In this document: positions 1 to 9,172 of the stretch, piece by piece
How the letters are laid out: every line of letters starts with the position of its first letter
Numbering within the stretch: the first letter of the stretch is position 1
Source of the DNA: an uncultured Caulobacter sp.
Lineage (GTDB): Bacteria; Pseudomonadota; Alphaproteobacteria; Caulobacterales; Caulobacteraceae
Length of the DNA stretch: 26,013 nt
Assembly (NCBI RefSeq): GCF_937900395.1
Contig: NZ_CALCDX010000250.1
Location: forward strand, 1 to 26,013
Direction: 5' to 3'
Translations under genes and position numbers: made by a program
The notes under the pieces: model-generated
The model's input: the letters and a program-made list of their open reading frames with translations, nothing else
The model's database searches: none
Told to the model about the DNA's origin: nothing

Positions 1-674
<674 letters not shown>

Positions 675-701
675 GGCGCCGGACCTCCCAAGGTTTCGAA
701 G

Positions 702-731
702 AAAGGGCGGCGGCGTGAGTCGCCGCCCTTT
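702..731 (+). terminator. Hairpin terminator after ettA
   Basis: AAAGGGCGGCG (702-712) pairs perfectly with CGCCGCCCTTT (721-731) around an 8-base loop, 27 bases after the ettA stop. The 3' arm ends in TTT and is followed by gccttt, so the U-tract is short but present. It separates ettA from the RTX genes. Confidence 0.75.
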
Positions 732-849
732 GCCTTTGGACATGGCGCGATTGACGAGACCTCAGGATTTAGGGCACTGCTAAGCTCAATTTTAGGTGGC
801 GTTGTGCTCGTGAGCGGTGTCGCGCCCATGGGGTCTTTGAGGTCAAGAC

Positions 850-3800
850 ATGACGTACTGGAGCGGCGCCAGCGGTGACGACGTCTATCAGGCCGGTCCC
901 GGTGACGACGAACTGCACGGCCTGGGCGGAAACGATAACCTAGCCGGCGGCGACGGCGCGGATCTCATGTACGGCGAGGACGGCGACGACTCGCTCTACG
1001 GCGAAGGCGGCAACGACACCCTGCGAGGCGGCGCTGGCGCCGACGGACTGAACGGCGGGCTGGGCGACGACTTCCTGTACGGCGAAGCCGGGGACGACGT
1101 TCTGGTCCTGGCGCCAGCCGTGATCGGCGACGCGATCGGAACCGACTGTCTCGACGGCGGCGACGGAGTCGACCTGCTGCAGTTGGCCTTCATTCCAACC
1201 GGCGTGACCATCAACCTGGCCCAGACGGCCCAGCAGACCCTGGCCTGGGGCATAACGGTGACCCTGGTCAACATCGAGAACGCAACGGGGACCGATTTCG
1301 ACGACCGTCTGTACGGCGACAGCAAGAACAACCTACTCGTCGGCTACGGCGGCAACGACTACATGGACGGCTCAGCCGGCGACGACCGCCTCTCGGGTGG
1401 GTTCGGCGACGACCAACTGCACGGCGGCGAGGGCGACGATCGTCTGGACGGTGACGAGGGCAACGACTGGCTATTTGGGCTCAGCGGGGTCGACGGACTG
1501 TATGGCGGCGATGGTGACGACTATCTGCTGGGCGGCTACGGCGCGGACATCCTCGACGGAGGGAACGGCGCCGACACCTTGGTGGTGGAGGCCGATGGCG
1601 GTGGGGCTGACGTTCTGTTCGGCCAGGCCGGCGCCGACACCTTCGTGATCAACGCCTATAACTATGAGAAGAGCAGCTATCTGGGCGCGATGGATACGAT
1701 CGCCGACTTCTCAGCGGCGCAGGGCGACAAGCTCACCATTAACTACAACGACTACAGACGTCTGACGTGGTACGGCGCTATCGCGACCGCTGGCTTCAGC
1801 CTGACCGAAGGACAGGCTCTAGACAGTCCGGCGGGAAGTTCGGCGATCGGCCTGTGGACGTGGACTAATAGCAACGTCACCTATCTGATCGTCGACACCA
1901 ACGCGAACCAGAAGCTGGACGCCAATGATGTCGTCGTGGCGTTCAACGGTTCGCCTTCGCTGAGCATCGCATCGTTCAAGGCTTACAGCGGCATCGCCTC
2001 GACTGGAACGGACGGGGTCGACAACTGGATCGGCACGGCGGATCCGGACTTCTACTACGGCCTCGGGGGCAATGATCAGATCTCGGGAGGCGCCAGCTAT
2101 GATACGCTATACGGCGGCTCCGGCGACGACACGATCGATGGCGGCGACGGCTCCGACACGCTGTACGGCGGCGCGGGCGGCGACATCCTGCATGGCGGCG
2201 CTGGCAACGACACCCTGCTCGCTGGAGATGAGAACTACCCGATCGACCTGACGAGCGAGGCGGGCACGGTCAACCAGCTTTACGGTGACGCCGGCGACGA
2301 CACCCTGCACGCGGGCGCAGGCAGGGACCTGCTCGACGGCGGCGACGGGAACGACACGTTGTATGGCCGCAGCGACGACGTTCTGCGCGGCGGGGCGGGC
2401 GACGACGTTCTGCGCTTCGAATCCGGAGACAAGAACAGCGTCGCCGACGGGGGAGCCGGCAACGACCTGTTCTGGCTGGCCAGCGGCGGCCACACCTATA
2501 CCGGCGGGTCCGGGGCCGACAGCTTCAACGATATTTTCCTGCGCGACTGGAATACGGGCGGCGTCAGCACGATCACCGACTTCAACGCCGGGGAGGGCGA
2601 CCGCCTAGCGATGAGCCGGTTCGGGACATCCGTCTTTCGGGGCCAGGTGGATAATCCGAACTTCGAACTGAAGGTCGGCCAGGTCTTCTCGTCCAGCGAC
2701 TACGGCTACGAATTCACCCAGTTCTGGACCTGGTCGAGTGGCGGCTACACCTATCTTATGGTTGACACCGACCAATCGGGGACTCTGACGTCCAGCGACA
2801 GCGTTGTCCGCTTCACGGGCGCGGTCACGCTGGGCGTCGACGCTTTCATCGAGAACTCGTTCTCCAAAGCGACCTTCGGGACCCAAGCCGCCGACATCTT
2901 CCAGGGCACGAGCGGTCAGGACGTCTATTACGGCGTCGATGGCGACGACCAAATCCACGGCGGCGAGGACTACGACCAGCTGTTAGGCAACGACGGCGAC
3001 GACCAGATCTGGGGTGACGGCGGGTCCGACGTCCTGTACGGCGGCGCGGGCGACGACGTGATCCACGGTGGTGAAGGCAACGACACCATCTATGGCCTCT
3101 CGTTGGGCGGGTATAGCGCGGAGGATGCCAGCGACAAGCTGTACGGCGACGGTGGCGACGACTCCCTGACCGCCAACTCAAACCGCGCTGAGCTGCACGG
3201 CGGCGACGGCAACGACAGCCTCTACGGCGGCGCGCTGCTCTATGGGGAGGCCGGCAATGACACGTTGACGGGGGGCGCGAACGCCACCCTGTATGGTGGC
3301 GACGGCGACGACAGGCTGTCGTCGGGCAGCGCCTACAACGGCGCAAACACCCTGTATGGCGGCGCGGGTCGTGACACCCTTTATGGCTCGTCCGGCGTCG
3401 ACACCGTCTACGCCGACTCGGCCGACTACACCGTGCAGACCGGCTTTGGCGACGACATCATCTACCTCGCCCGGGCGCAGGCGGGGGATATCACGGGCGA
3501 GCTCGCCATCGCTGCGGGGCAAGGCGCTGACCGGATCGCGGTCTCCGATGATCTGGCCAACACGGTCGCGATCACGATTTACGGCGAAGACCAAGTCGAC
3601 CTCTTCGACCTGAGCGCGGCCAAGGCGAAGGTCACCGTGAACCTTGGCCTCGCCGGCGCCCAGCAGACGGGAATGGGTCTGTTCACGCTGTCGTCGGTGG
3701 AGAATGTCACCGCCGGCGCCTTCGGCAGCCAGCTGACCGGGGGCAAGGGCGTGAATCTACTGCGAGGCGGCGCGGGCGAGGACGTGCTGCGCGGCGAGGG

Positions 3801-4701
3801 TGGGGATGACATCTTGGACGGCGGCGCGGGCAGCGACACCGCCGAATATTCCGGAACCTCCAACGACTATGCTTGGCTGCGCAACGCCGATGGCTCGTGG
3901 TGGATCAGCGATCTGCGCCAAGGCTTCGCGGACGGCATCGACACCCTGAAGAACATCGAAACCCTGAAGTTCTCGGACAGGAGCGTGGCCCTGACGGCGA
4001 ACTCTCTGAGCGCGCCGGTGGAGACGGCCTTCTCGGCCATCCTGCGGGCGCCCGTCTCGGAGCCGTCGCAAGAGGCGGGATTGAAGATCGTCACCGACTC
4101 GTTGTTGGCAGGCGCCAGCCAGTCCAAGGCGATCGGGGCGGTGATCCGGGCCGCTGGCGCCACTACTTCCGTGGCGTCATTGGCCTACGAGTTCTTCACC
4201 GGCAAGGTGCCGGGAGAAGCGGGGATCGACTATTTGGTCTCGCCGACCGGTCCCAACGCCAACAACCTCAACAGCGCCTATTACCAGTCGTTCAATCTTG
4301 AGAACCGCTACATCAACTTCGCGGTCAACCTGGGTAAGGTGGGCGAAGGGAAGGACGCGTTCGCGGCGAAGTATGGGGCGTTGAGCTTCGTCGAAGCGAC
4401 GCGCGAGGCGTACAAGACCATCTTTGGCGCGGCGCCGACGGATGCGAAAATCCACGCCATGATCGACAGCCGCGTCGATTATTTCGCGGCGTATGGCGGC
4501 GATGGCCCTAATGGCGTGGGGACCAAGGCGGCCATGGTCGGTTGGCTGCTGGCCGAGGCGCAGAAGGCCGACTTGGGCGTGATGGTGCGCTCCAACGACG
4601 CCTGGTTGACCGACCTCGCCGACGGCTCGGCCCCCTTCGCCATCGACATCCTCGATCCGGCCAAGGGCTATTACAAGGCCGACTTCATCTTCGGCGGCTA
4701 G
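850..4701 (+). CDS. Large RTX calcium-binding protein with C-terminal RsaA-type anchor-like domain
   Basis: A 1283-residue acidic protein built mostly of Gly/Asp-rich RTX nonapeptides (GGxGxDxux, for example GGEGDDRLD), which bind Ca2+ and fold as beta-rolls. RTX repeats start almost at residue 1 and there is no Sec signal peptide, which fits type I secretion. Two internal modules (about residues 262-380 and 552-673) have the pattern ADxF...DF.A..GD.L...W.W...TYL.VDT and resemble serralysin or RsaA C-terminal modules. Each carries an EF-hand-like loop (residues 349-360 and 639-650). A repeat-derived stretch ending in DTLKNIETLKFSD lies near residue 1040. From about residue 1060 the protein becomes non-repetitive and resembles the RsaA N-terminal LPS-binding domain (EFFTG, NNLNSAYY, ENRYINFAVNL). 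It ends in ADFIFGG. Start ATG 850 has GAGG 7 bases upstream. No ABC/MFP/TolC genes are in the window. The function (surface layer, adhesin or matrix protein) is inferred. Confidence 0.9.
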   Translation: MTYWSGASGDDVYQAGPGDDELHGLGGNDNLAGGDGADLMYGEDGDDSLYGEGGNDTLRGGAGADGLNGGLGDDFLYGEAGDDVLVLAPAVIGDAIGTDCLDGGDGVDLLQLAFIPTGVTINLAQTAQQTLAWGITVTLVNIENATGTDFDDRLYGDSKNNLLVGYGGNDYMDGSAGDDRLSGGFGDDQLHGGEGDDRLDGDEGNDWLFGLSGVDGLYGGDGDDYLLGGYGADILDGGNGADTLVVEADGGGADVLFGQAGADTFVINAYNYEKSSYLGAMDTIADFSAAQGDKLTINYNDYRRLTWYGAIATAGFSLTEGQALDSPAGSSAIGLWTWTNSNVTYLIVDTNANQKLDANDVVVAFNGSPSLSIASFKAYSGIASTGTDGVDNWIGTADPDFYYGLGGNDQISGGASYDTLYGGSGDDTIDGGDGSDTLYGGAGGDILHGGAGNDTLLAGDENYPIDLTSEAGTVNQLYGDAGDDTLHAGAGRDLLDGGDGNDTLYGRSDDVLRGGAGDDVLRFESGDKNSVADGGAGNDLFWLASGGHTYTGGSGADSFNDIFLRDWNTGGVSTITDFNAGEGDRLAMSRFGTSVFRGQVDNPNFELKVGQVFSSSDYGYEFTQFWTWSSGGYTYLMVDTDQSGTLTSSDSVVRFTGAVTLGVDAFIENSFSKATFGTQAADIFQGTSGQDVYYGVDGDDQIHGGEDYDQLLGNDGDDQIWGDGGSDVLYGGAGDDVIHGGEGNDTIYGLSLGGYSAEDASDKLYGDGGDDSLTANSNRAELHGGDGNDSLYGGALLYGEAGNDTLTGGANATLYGGDGDDRLSSGSAYNGANTLYGGAGRDTLYGSSGVDTVYADSADYTVQTGFGDDIIYLARAQAGDITGELAIAAGQGADRIAVSDDLANTVAITIYGEDQVDLFDLSAAKAKVTVNLGLAGAQQTGMGLFTLSSVENVTAGAFGSQLTGGKGVNLLRGGAGEDVLRGEGGDDILDGGAGSDTAEYSGTSNDYAWLRNADGSWWISDLRQGFADGIDTLKNIETLKFSDRSVALTANSLSAPVETAFSAILRAPVSEPSQEAGLKIVTDSLLAGASQSKAIGAVIRAAGATTSVASLAYEFFTGKVPGEAGIDYLVSPTGPNANNLNSAYYQSFNLENRYINFAVNLGKVGEGKDAFAAKYGALSFVEATREAYKTIFGAAPTDAKIHAMIDSRVDYFAAYGGDGPNGVGTKAAMVGWLLAEAQKADLGVMVRSNDAWLTDLADGSAPFAIDILDPAKGYYKADFIFGG

Positions 4702-4730
4702 GCCGCGCATCCCCCATCTGGAGCACTGAC

Positions 4731-7058
4731 GTGGCCATAATCCAGGGAACCGTCGCCGCCGACACGCTGGTCGGCGGGCCGGACAGCGACGAAATTCGCG
4801 GCGGCGCCGGAAATGACGTCATCTCCGGCCTAGCGGGCAACGATCAGCTTTACGGCGAGGCCGGCGACGACACGATCGACGGCGGCGACGGCTTCGATAT
4901 CATCCAAGGCGGTGATGGCGGCGATACCTTGCGTGGCGGCGCCGGCAATGACCAGGTCATCGCCGGCGGCGGCGACGGCGCGCAGATCGACGTCGGAACG
5001 CTCAACTATCTCTACGGCGAAGCCGGCGACGACTCCCTGACCGGCTCTGCCGGCCGCGATATCCTGGATGGCGGCGACGGCAACGACAATCTGCGGGGCG
5101 GGCGCGGTGACACCCTGCTGGGCGGCGACGGCGACGACAGGCTTTCCCTGGACGGCTATGGAGACGCCGGCCCGACCGGCCGTATTGACGGCGGCGCGGG
5201 CAACGACTCGCTCACGGGCTATAACGACGCGGACGTGATGTATGGCGGCGCCGGCAACGATTCCTTCTGGGGCGGCAGCGGCGGCGACACCCTTTACGGC
5301 GGCGACGGCAATGACTCGTTCTTCGCCGATGGCATGTCGGGATCCGGCATGCCAGGGGACGCGGGCTCGACCAATTACCTTTACGGCGAAGCGGGCAACG
5401 ACAATTTCTACGGGGGCGCTGGCGTCGATATCATGGACGGCGGCGCCGGCGACGACATCATACAGGGATGGGCCGGCGACACCCTGCTCGGCGGCGACGG
5501 CGATGACACGCTCGTCCTGACCTCGACTTTCATGGGCGCGTCCATCGACACTACCGGCGTTCTCGACGGCGGAGCAGGCGATGACAAGATCACGCTGCAC
5601 GAGGGCGCCTACAAGGTCACCGGTGGTTCGGGCGCCGATCTGATCGAGAATGTCTCAGGGGTCTGGGGCAAGGGTTATTCGACGGTCGCCGACTTCAAGG
5701 TGTCGGAAGGCGATCGCCTGAGTCTGGGCCAGACCTATCCGGGCTATGACCGGAAGGTCTTTAGGGGCTCCATCGAAAACCCCAACTTCTCTCTGCGGCC
5801 GGGCCAGACCTTCTCGAGCAAGGACTATGGACCGGGCTTCCAGCAGGTGTGGACCTGGACCGACGGGGGCGACACCTACCTCCTGTTCGACGCGGATGGC
5901 TCGGGAAAGCTGTCCGACGCCGATATCGTTATGCGGTTCTCGGGGCTGAGCTCCCTGGATATCAATGCATTCGTCCCGTCGACCTTCGTGCTGAAGCTCG
6001 AAGGGACTGACGGCGCCGACACTTATGCGGGCACCGCGAGCGACGACTCCTATAGCGCGGTGAACGGCGACGACCTCCTGCACGGAGCCGCTGGCAATGA
6101 CGCCCTCTATGGCGGCAACGGCGCCGACCGCCTTTGGGGCGACGAGGGTGACGACTACCTGCAAGGCGGGCTTGGCGACGACATCATCGACGGCGGAGCG
6201 GGCGTGAACCGAGCCGCCTATTTCGGCTATGCTCAGGACTACAGCTGGACAAAGCAGACCGACGGCTCGTGGATCGTCACGGGTCCGGATGGCACCGATA
6301 CGCTCAGGAATATCGACTATCTGACCTTCGCAGACCGCGGGGTCTCGTTGGGACCGGCCTTCACCAACGAGATTGCGACCGCCTTCAGCTCCATCCTGTT
6401 CCAGCAGGCCAGGAGCAGTTACTTTACCGGTCCGTATAATGACGTCACCGATTTCATGGAGACGAACGCCTCAACGCCAGCCGTCATCAACGAGATCATC
6501 CGGATAGCCGGGAAGACAACTTCCGTGGCCTCGCTGGCCTATCTGTTCTTCACAGGCGCTATCCCAACCCAGCCCGGCTTCAGCTATCTCGTCTCGCCGA
6601 CCAGCTATAACGCTAACAACCTCAACAGCGCCTACTACCAGAGCTTCAACCTTGAAAACCGCTACATCAACTTCGCGGTGAACCTGGGCAAGAACGGCGA
6701 GGGCAAGGAAGCCTTCACGGCCAAGTACGACGCCCTGAGCCTCTTCGACGCCACCAAGGCGGCCTACAAGACGATCTTCGGCGCGACGCCGACCGATGAG
6801 AAAACCCACGCCCTGATCGACAGCCGCGCCGACTACTTCGCCTATTACGGCGGCGATGGTCCGAACGGCGTCGGAACAAAGGCGGCGATGGTGGGATGGC
6901 TTCTGGCCGAGGCGCAGAAGGCCGATCTAGGCGTGATGGTTCGGTCCAACGACGCCTGGCTGACGGACCTCGCCGACGGCTCCGCGCCTTTTGCGATCGA
7001 CATCCTCGATCCGGCCAAGGGGTACTATAGGGCCGACTTCATCTTTGGCGGCGCCTGA
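4731..7058 (+). CDS. Second RTX calcium-binding protein with the same C-terminal RsaA-type domain
   Basis: A 775-residue paralogue of the preceding gene, 29 bp downstream and probably co-transcribed. GTG at 4731 is chosen because GGAG (4720-4723) lies 7 bases before it and the protein then opens with RTX sequence (AIIQGTVAADTLVGG). The open frame extends further upstream only through the end of the first gene. RTX nonapeptides fill about residues 10-290. One internal M10/RsaA-like module (about 298-419) contains the EF-hand-like loop DADGSGKLSDAD at 387-398. A short second RTX block and an SW...DGTDTLRNIDYLTFAD segment follow. From about residue 551 to the end is the RsaA-like domain shared with the first gene, including LAYLFFTG, NNLNSAYY and ENRYINFAVNL. 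The last 68 shared residues differ at one position (K to R). It is likely a type I-secreted, surface-associated protein; its partner or target is unknown. Confidence 0.88.
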   Translation: MAIIQGTVAADTLVGGPDSDEIRGGAGNDVISGLAGNDQLYGEAGDDTIDGGDGFDIIQGGDGGDTLRGGAGNDQVIAGGGDGAQIDVGTLNYLYGEAGDDSLTGSAGRDILDGGDGNDNLRGGRGDTLLGGDGDDRLSLDGYGDAGPTGRIDGGAGNDSLTGYNDADVMYGGAGNDSFWGGSGGDTLYGGDGNDSFFADGMSGSGMPGDAGSTNYLYGEAGNDNFYGGAGVDIMDGGAGDDIIQGWAGDTLLGGDGDDTLVLTSTFMGASIDTTGVLDGGAGDDKITLHEGAYKVTGGSGADLIENVSGVWGKGYSTVADFKVSEGDRLSLGQTYPGYDRKVFRGSIENPNFSLRPGQTFSSKDYGPGFQQVWTWTDGGDTYLLFDADGSGKLSDADIVMRFSGLSSLDINAFVPSTFVLKLEGTDGADTYAGTASDDSYSAVNGDDLLHGAAGNDALYGGNGADRLWGDEGDDYLQGGLGDDIIDGGAGVNRAAYFGYAQDYSWTKQTDGSWIVTGPDGTDTLRNIDYLTFADRGVSLGPAFTNEIATAFSSILFQQARSSYFTGPYNDVTDFMETNASTPAVINEIIRIAGKTTSVASLAYLFFTGAIPTQPGFSYLVSPTSYNANNLNSAYYQSFNLENRYINFAVNLGKNGEGKEAFTAKYDALSLFDATKAAYKTIFGATPTDEKTHALIDSRADYFAYYGGDGPNGVGTKAAMVGWLLAEAQKADLGVMVRSNDAWLTDLADGSAPFAIDILDPAKGYYRADFIFGGA

Positions 7059-7067
7059 CATCCGCAC

Positions 7068-7096
7068 ATCCGGGACGGCGCGATGCCGTCCCGGAT
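7068..7096. terminator. Perfect hairpin between convergent genes
   Basis: ATCCGGGACGGC (7068-7079) and GCCGTCCCGGAT (7085-7096) form a perfect 12-bp stem with a 5-base loop. It lies 9 bases after the stop of the second RTX gene and just beyond the end of the minus-strand gene. It could end transcripts from both sides. Neither side has a convincing T-tract, so termination strength is uncertain. Confidence 0.6.
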
Positions 7097-7105
7097 GTTC
7101 AAGTT

Positions 7106-7591
7106 CTACTTCGGTTCGATCGGGGCGCCCGCCGACGAGTTCATCGGGTCGGTCGGCGTCGCCGGGTTCGGTAGGGTCGAGCCGTTGGGCTGCGCGCCGC
7201 CATCGGTCGGCGGAGTCGACGGCATGCTGGGCGCGCCCGAGGTCGGCGGGTTCACCGAGGTGTCGGCGGAGGTCGAAGACCCCATGCTCGACGATCCCAT
7301 CAACGGCGACCCCGTCGATGACGAGCCCATCGAAGGATCGCTCATCGGGCTAGTCCCCGGCGCGACGGCGGAGGTGTCGGTGGACATGCCGGTGGCGGCG
7401 GTCGACGAGCCGGCCCACCAGTCCTTGCTGGCGCGGGCCTTCGGCGAGGCCTTCATGTAGGCGTTCAGCTGCGAATAGGGGATCGGCTGCTTGGGGCCGA
7501 CGGCAGCGGAAGATTTGGACTGGGCGATGGCCGAGCCGCCGCCGACCAGCATCGAGAGCGCCGCAGTCGCGGCGAGCATCTTGGTCAACAT
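7106..7591 (-). CDS. Small exported Ser/Pro/Thr-rich protein, function unknown
   Basis: A 161-residue protein. The N-terminus (MLTKMLAATAALSMLVGGGSAIAQ) is a clear Sec signal peptide with probable cleavage after AIAQ or AQS. A short ordered stretch (about residues 25-62, with PIPYSQLNAYMKASPKARASKDWW) is followed by a low-complexity tail rich in Ser, Pro, Thr, Gly and Met with repeated GSS/SMG units, consistent with a disordered periplasmic or surface protein. ATG at 7591 has GGAG 8-10 bases upstream on the minus strand. The frame on the other strand of the same region is unlikely to be real because it has no signal or domain. I do not recognise a family. It converges on the RTX pair across a hairpin and is otherwise isolated. 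Confidence 0.7.
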   Translation of the reverse strand: MLTKMLAATAALSMLVGGGSAIAQSKSSAAVGPKQPIPYSQLNAYMKASPKARASKDWWAGSSTAATGMSTDTSAVAPGTSPMSDPSMGSSSTGSPLMGSSSMGSSTSADTSVNPPTSGAPSMPSTPPTDGGAQPNGSTLPNPATPTDPMNSSAGAPIEPK

Positions 7592-7830
7592 CGTGGTTTC
7601 TCCGGGCCTGGGACGCCGTATGGCGCCATGCCAGGAACGTTCCGGGGGCTGGGTTGTTCACAGCTTGGCCGTCCGGTCTCGGCGACGCCGATGCGGGTCG
7701 TCACCAGGTCGTGATCGGATTGCCATGGCGGGCTTTCTGTCCGCCGCTTAAGTCTGGATAAGCGCTCCGCGTGGAGTAGCTTGGTCCTTGAACAAGTCGG
7801 CCAGGTTCATGGCCGCCCATGGAGGCCCGC
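7592..7830. other. Divergent intergenic region
   Basis: About 240 bases separate the minus-strand exported protein from the plus-strand dehydrogenase, so promoters for both must lie here. I see no confident -35/-10 pair. A small inverted repeat CGCTTA (7745-7750) / TAAGCG (7759-7764) is present. GGAGG at 7821-7825 is the ribosome-binding site of the dehydrogenase. Confidence 0.4.
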
Positions 7831-8790
7831 ATGCCGCAAACCCCCGTCGAGAAGCCGCACGTCCTGATCTCGCACGAGATGCTGCTGCCGCTGCAGCCGT
7901 TGCTCGAGGGCGCGTACCAGGTGCATCGCCTGTGGGACTATCCGGATCGGCTCGCCTTCCTCGAGGGACCAGGCCGGAGCGTCAAGGCGATCGTGCACGC
8001 GGGGGAGATGGCGCTGGGCCGGGACATGCTCTCGGAGATGCCGCAATTGGGCCTGATCGCCTGCGTCAGCGTCGGCTATGACGGGATCGACGTGCCGTGG
8101 TGCAAGGCGCACGGCATCGCCGTCACCCACTCGACCGGTCTCAACGCCGCCGATGTCGCCGATCATGCGGTCGGCCTGGTGCTGGCCGCTTGGCGCGGGA
8201 TCGTCGAGGGCGACCAGCGGGTGCGCGCCGGTCACTGGACCCACGCCGAACGCATGGCGCCGCGCCACGGCCTGCGCGGCCGCAAGGCCGGGATCGTGGG
8301 CCTCGGCCATATCGGCGAGGCGGTCGCCAGCCGTCTGTCGGCCTTCGAGATGAAGATCGCCTGGTGGGGACCGCGCCCCAAGGACAGCGACTATCCCCGC
8401 GCCGAAAGCCTCATGGCCCTGGCGCGGGAGAGCGACGTCCTGGTCGTCTGCGCCCGTCCTGACGCACAGAACCGCCATATGATCGACCGCGCCGTGATCG
8501 AGGCGGTCGGTTCGCAAGGCCTGATCGTCAATGTGGCGCGCGGCGCGCTGATCGACGAGGAGGCCCTGATCGCCGCTCTCAAGTCGGGCGCGTTGGGCAT
8601 GGCCGCCTTGGACGTCTTCGAGCAGGAGCCGACCCCGGCCGCGCGCTGGGAGGGTGTCCCGCATGTGGTGCTCACGCCGCATACGGCCGGCGCGACGCTG
8701 GACAGCATCCCGGCCATGGTCAACCTGACCCTGGAAAACCTGCGCCGCTACTTCCATGGCGAGCCGTTGGCGACGCCCGTGGCGGCCTGA
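7831..8790 (+). CDS. D-isomer-specific 2-hydroxyacid dehydrogenase (glyoxylate/hydroxypyruvate reductase type)
   Basis: A 319-residue cytosolic NAD(P)-dependent dehydrogenase. The Rossmann motif GIVGLGHIGE lies in the middle. The catalytic set is complete: Arg237 in VARGALID, Glu266 in ALDVFEQEP and His284 in LTPHTAG, counted from ATG 7831. Family members reduce 2-oxoacids such as glyoxylate or hydroxypyruvate to the D-hydroxyacid; the exact substrate cannot be read from the sequence. ATG 7831 is preferred over the in-frame ATG 7819 because GGAGG (7821-7825) sits 5 bases before it and would fall inside the longer form. Length is normal for the family (310-330). No pathway partner is adjacent. 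Confidence 0.9.
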   Translation: MPQTPVEKPHVLISHEMLLPLQPLLEGAYQVHRLWDYPDRLAFLEGPGRSVKAIVHAGEMALGRDMLSEMPQLGLIACVSVGYDGIDVPWCKAHGIAVTHSTGLNAADVADHAVGLVLAAWRGIVEGDQRVRAGHWTHAERMAPRHGLRGRKAGIVGLGHIGEAVASRLSAFEMKIAWWGPRPKDSDYPRAESLMALARESDVLVVCARPDAQNRHMIDRAVIEAVGSQGLIVNVARGALIDEEALIAALKSGALGMAALDVFEQEPTPAARWEGVPHVVLTPHTAGATLDSIPAMVNLTLENLRRYFHGEPLATPVAA

Positions 8791-8873
8791 GGCGCCTATG
8801 GCCTTAACCCTGTTTGGTCAGCCGCGCTTAACGCTTCCGGGCCAGGTTGCCATCAAGCATTCAGGGGTTCGCC

Positions 8874-9074
8874 ATGCAGGTCTCGGCCGCCAGTGTCGCC
8901 AGCTATACGCCGCCGCGGCCGGCCGCGGGCTCTGCCCCGTCGCCCGCGCCCGCCGCGGATCTGACGCAACTGGCCGTGGCGCAGACGAACGTGAAGATGG
9001 CGGCGGCGGCCGGCGCGGCGCTCGGCCAGGTGACGGCCGAATTGAGCGGCGCCCTGGTCGATATCTCCGCCTGA
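8874..9074 (+). CDS. Small 66-aa protein, possibly of the YjfB-like motility group
   Basis: ATG 8874 opens a 66-residue protein, MQVSAASVASYTPP..., with a Pro/Ala-rich N-terminal third and an Ala-rich helical C-terminal part (LTQLAVAQTNVKMAAAAGAA then LGQVTAELSGALVDISA). The overall plan (short, MQVSA start, AVAQTNVKMA helix) is reminiscent of short YjfB-type putative motility proteins, but the match is weak and from memory. GGGG sits upstream as a modest ribosome-binding site. Two TTAAC half-sites (8804-8808 and 8828-8832) lie upstream. No signal peptide or membrane segment is seen. A longer form from ATG 8847 is possible but lacks a better start context. Confidence 0.5.
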   Translation: MQVSAASVASYTPPRPAAGSAPSPAPAADLTQLAVAQTNVKMAAAAGAALGQVTAELSGALVDISA

Positions 9075-9172
9075 GGCGCTGGCTCTCCCCGCACGCTGCG
9101 CAAAGGCGTCGCCAAAGCTCTGGTCGCTGCTAAGGTGTCAGAAGGACAGGGCGCGCGCGGAGAAGACGGCTC

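Noticed and set aside
751..786. Promoter TTGACG (751-756) with GCTAAG (779-784) before the RTX genes
   Set aside because: The spacing of 22 bases is too long for a housekeeping promoter. The real promoter cannot be fixed from sequence alone.
900..3900. CRISPR-like short repeats
   Set aside because: The repeated GGCGGCGACGGC-type units encode RTX nonapeptides, vary continuously and have no spacers.
4542..4730. Extension of the second RTX gene upstream into the first gene
   Set aside because: The extra 63 residues are the out-of-frame reading of the first gene's conserved C-terminal domain. GTG 4731 has a good ribosome-binding site.
2107..5600. Long antisense open frames within the RTX genes (for example 2605-2958, 3178-3594, 4830-5600 minus)
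   Set aside because: They mirror the RTX codon periodicity in GC-rich DNA (Val/Ala/Arg-rich strings) and have no domains, start signals or independent context.
7083..7460. Plus-strand frame opposite the small exported protein
   Set aside because: No signal, domain or ribosome-binding site. The minus-strand frame has a clear signal peptide and start.
8804..8832. CtrA site before the 66-aa gene
   Set aside because: Two TTAAC half-sites are present but 20 bases apart instead of the usual TTAA-N7-TTAA, and not in a clear promoter position.
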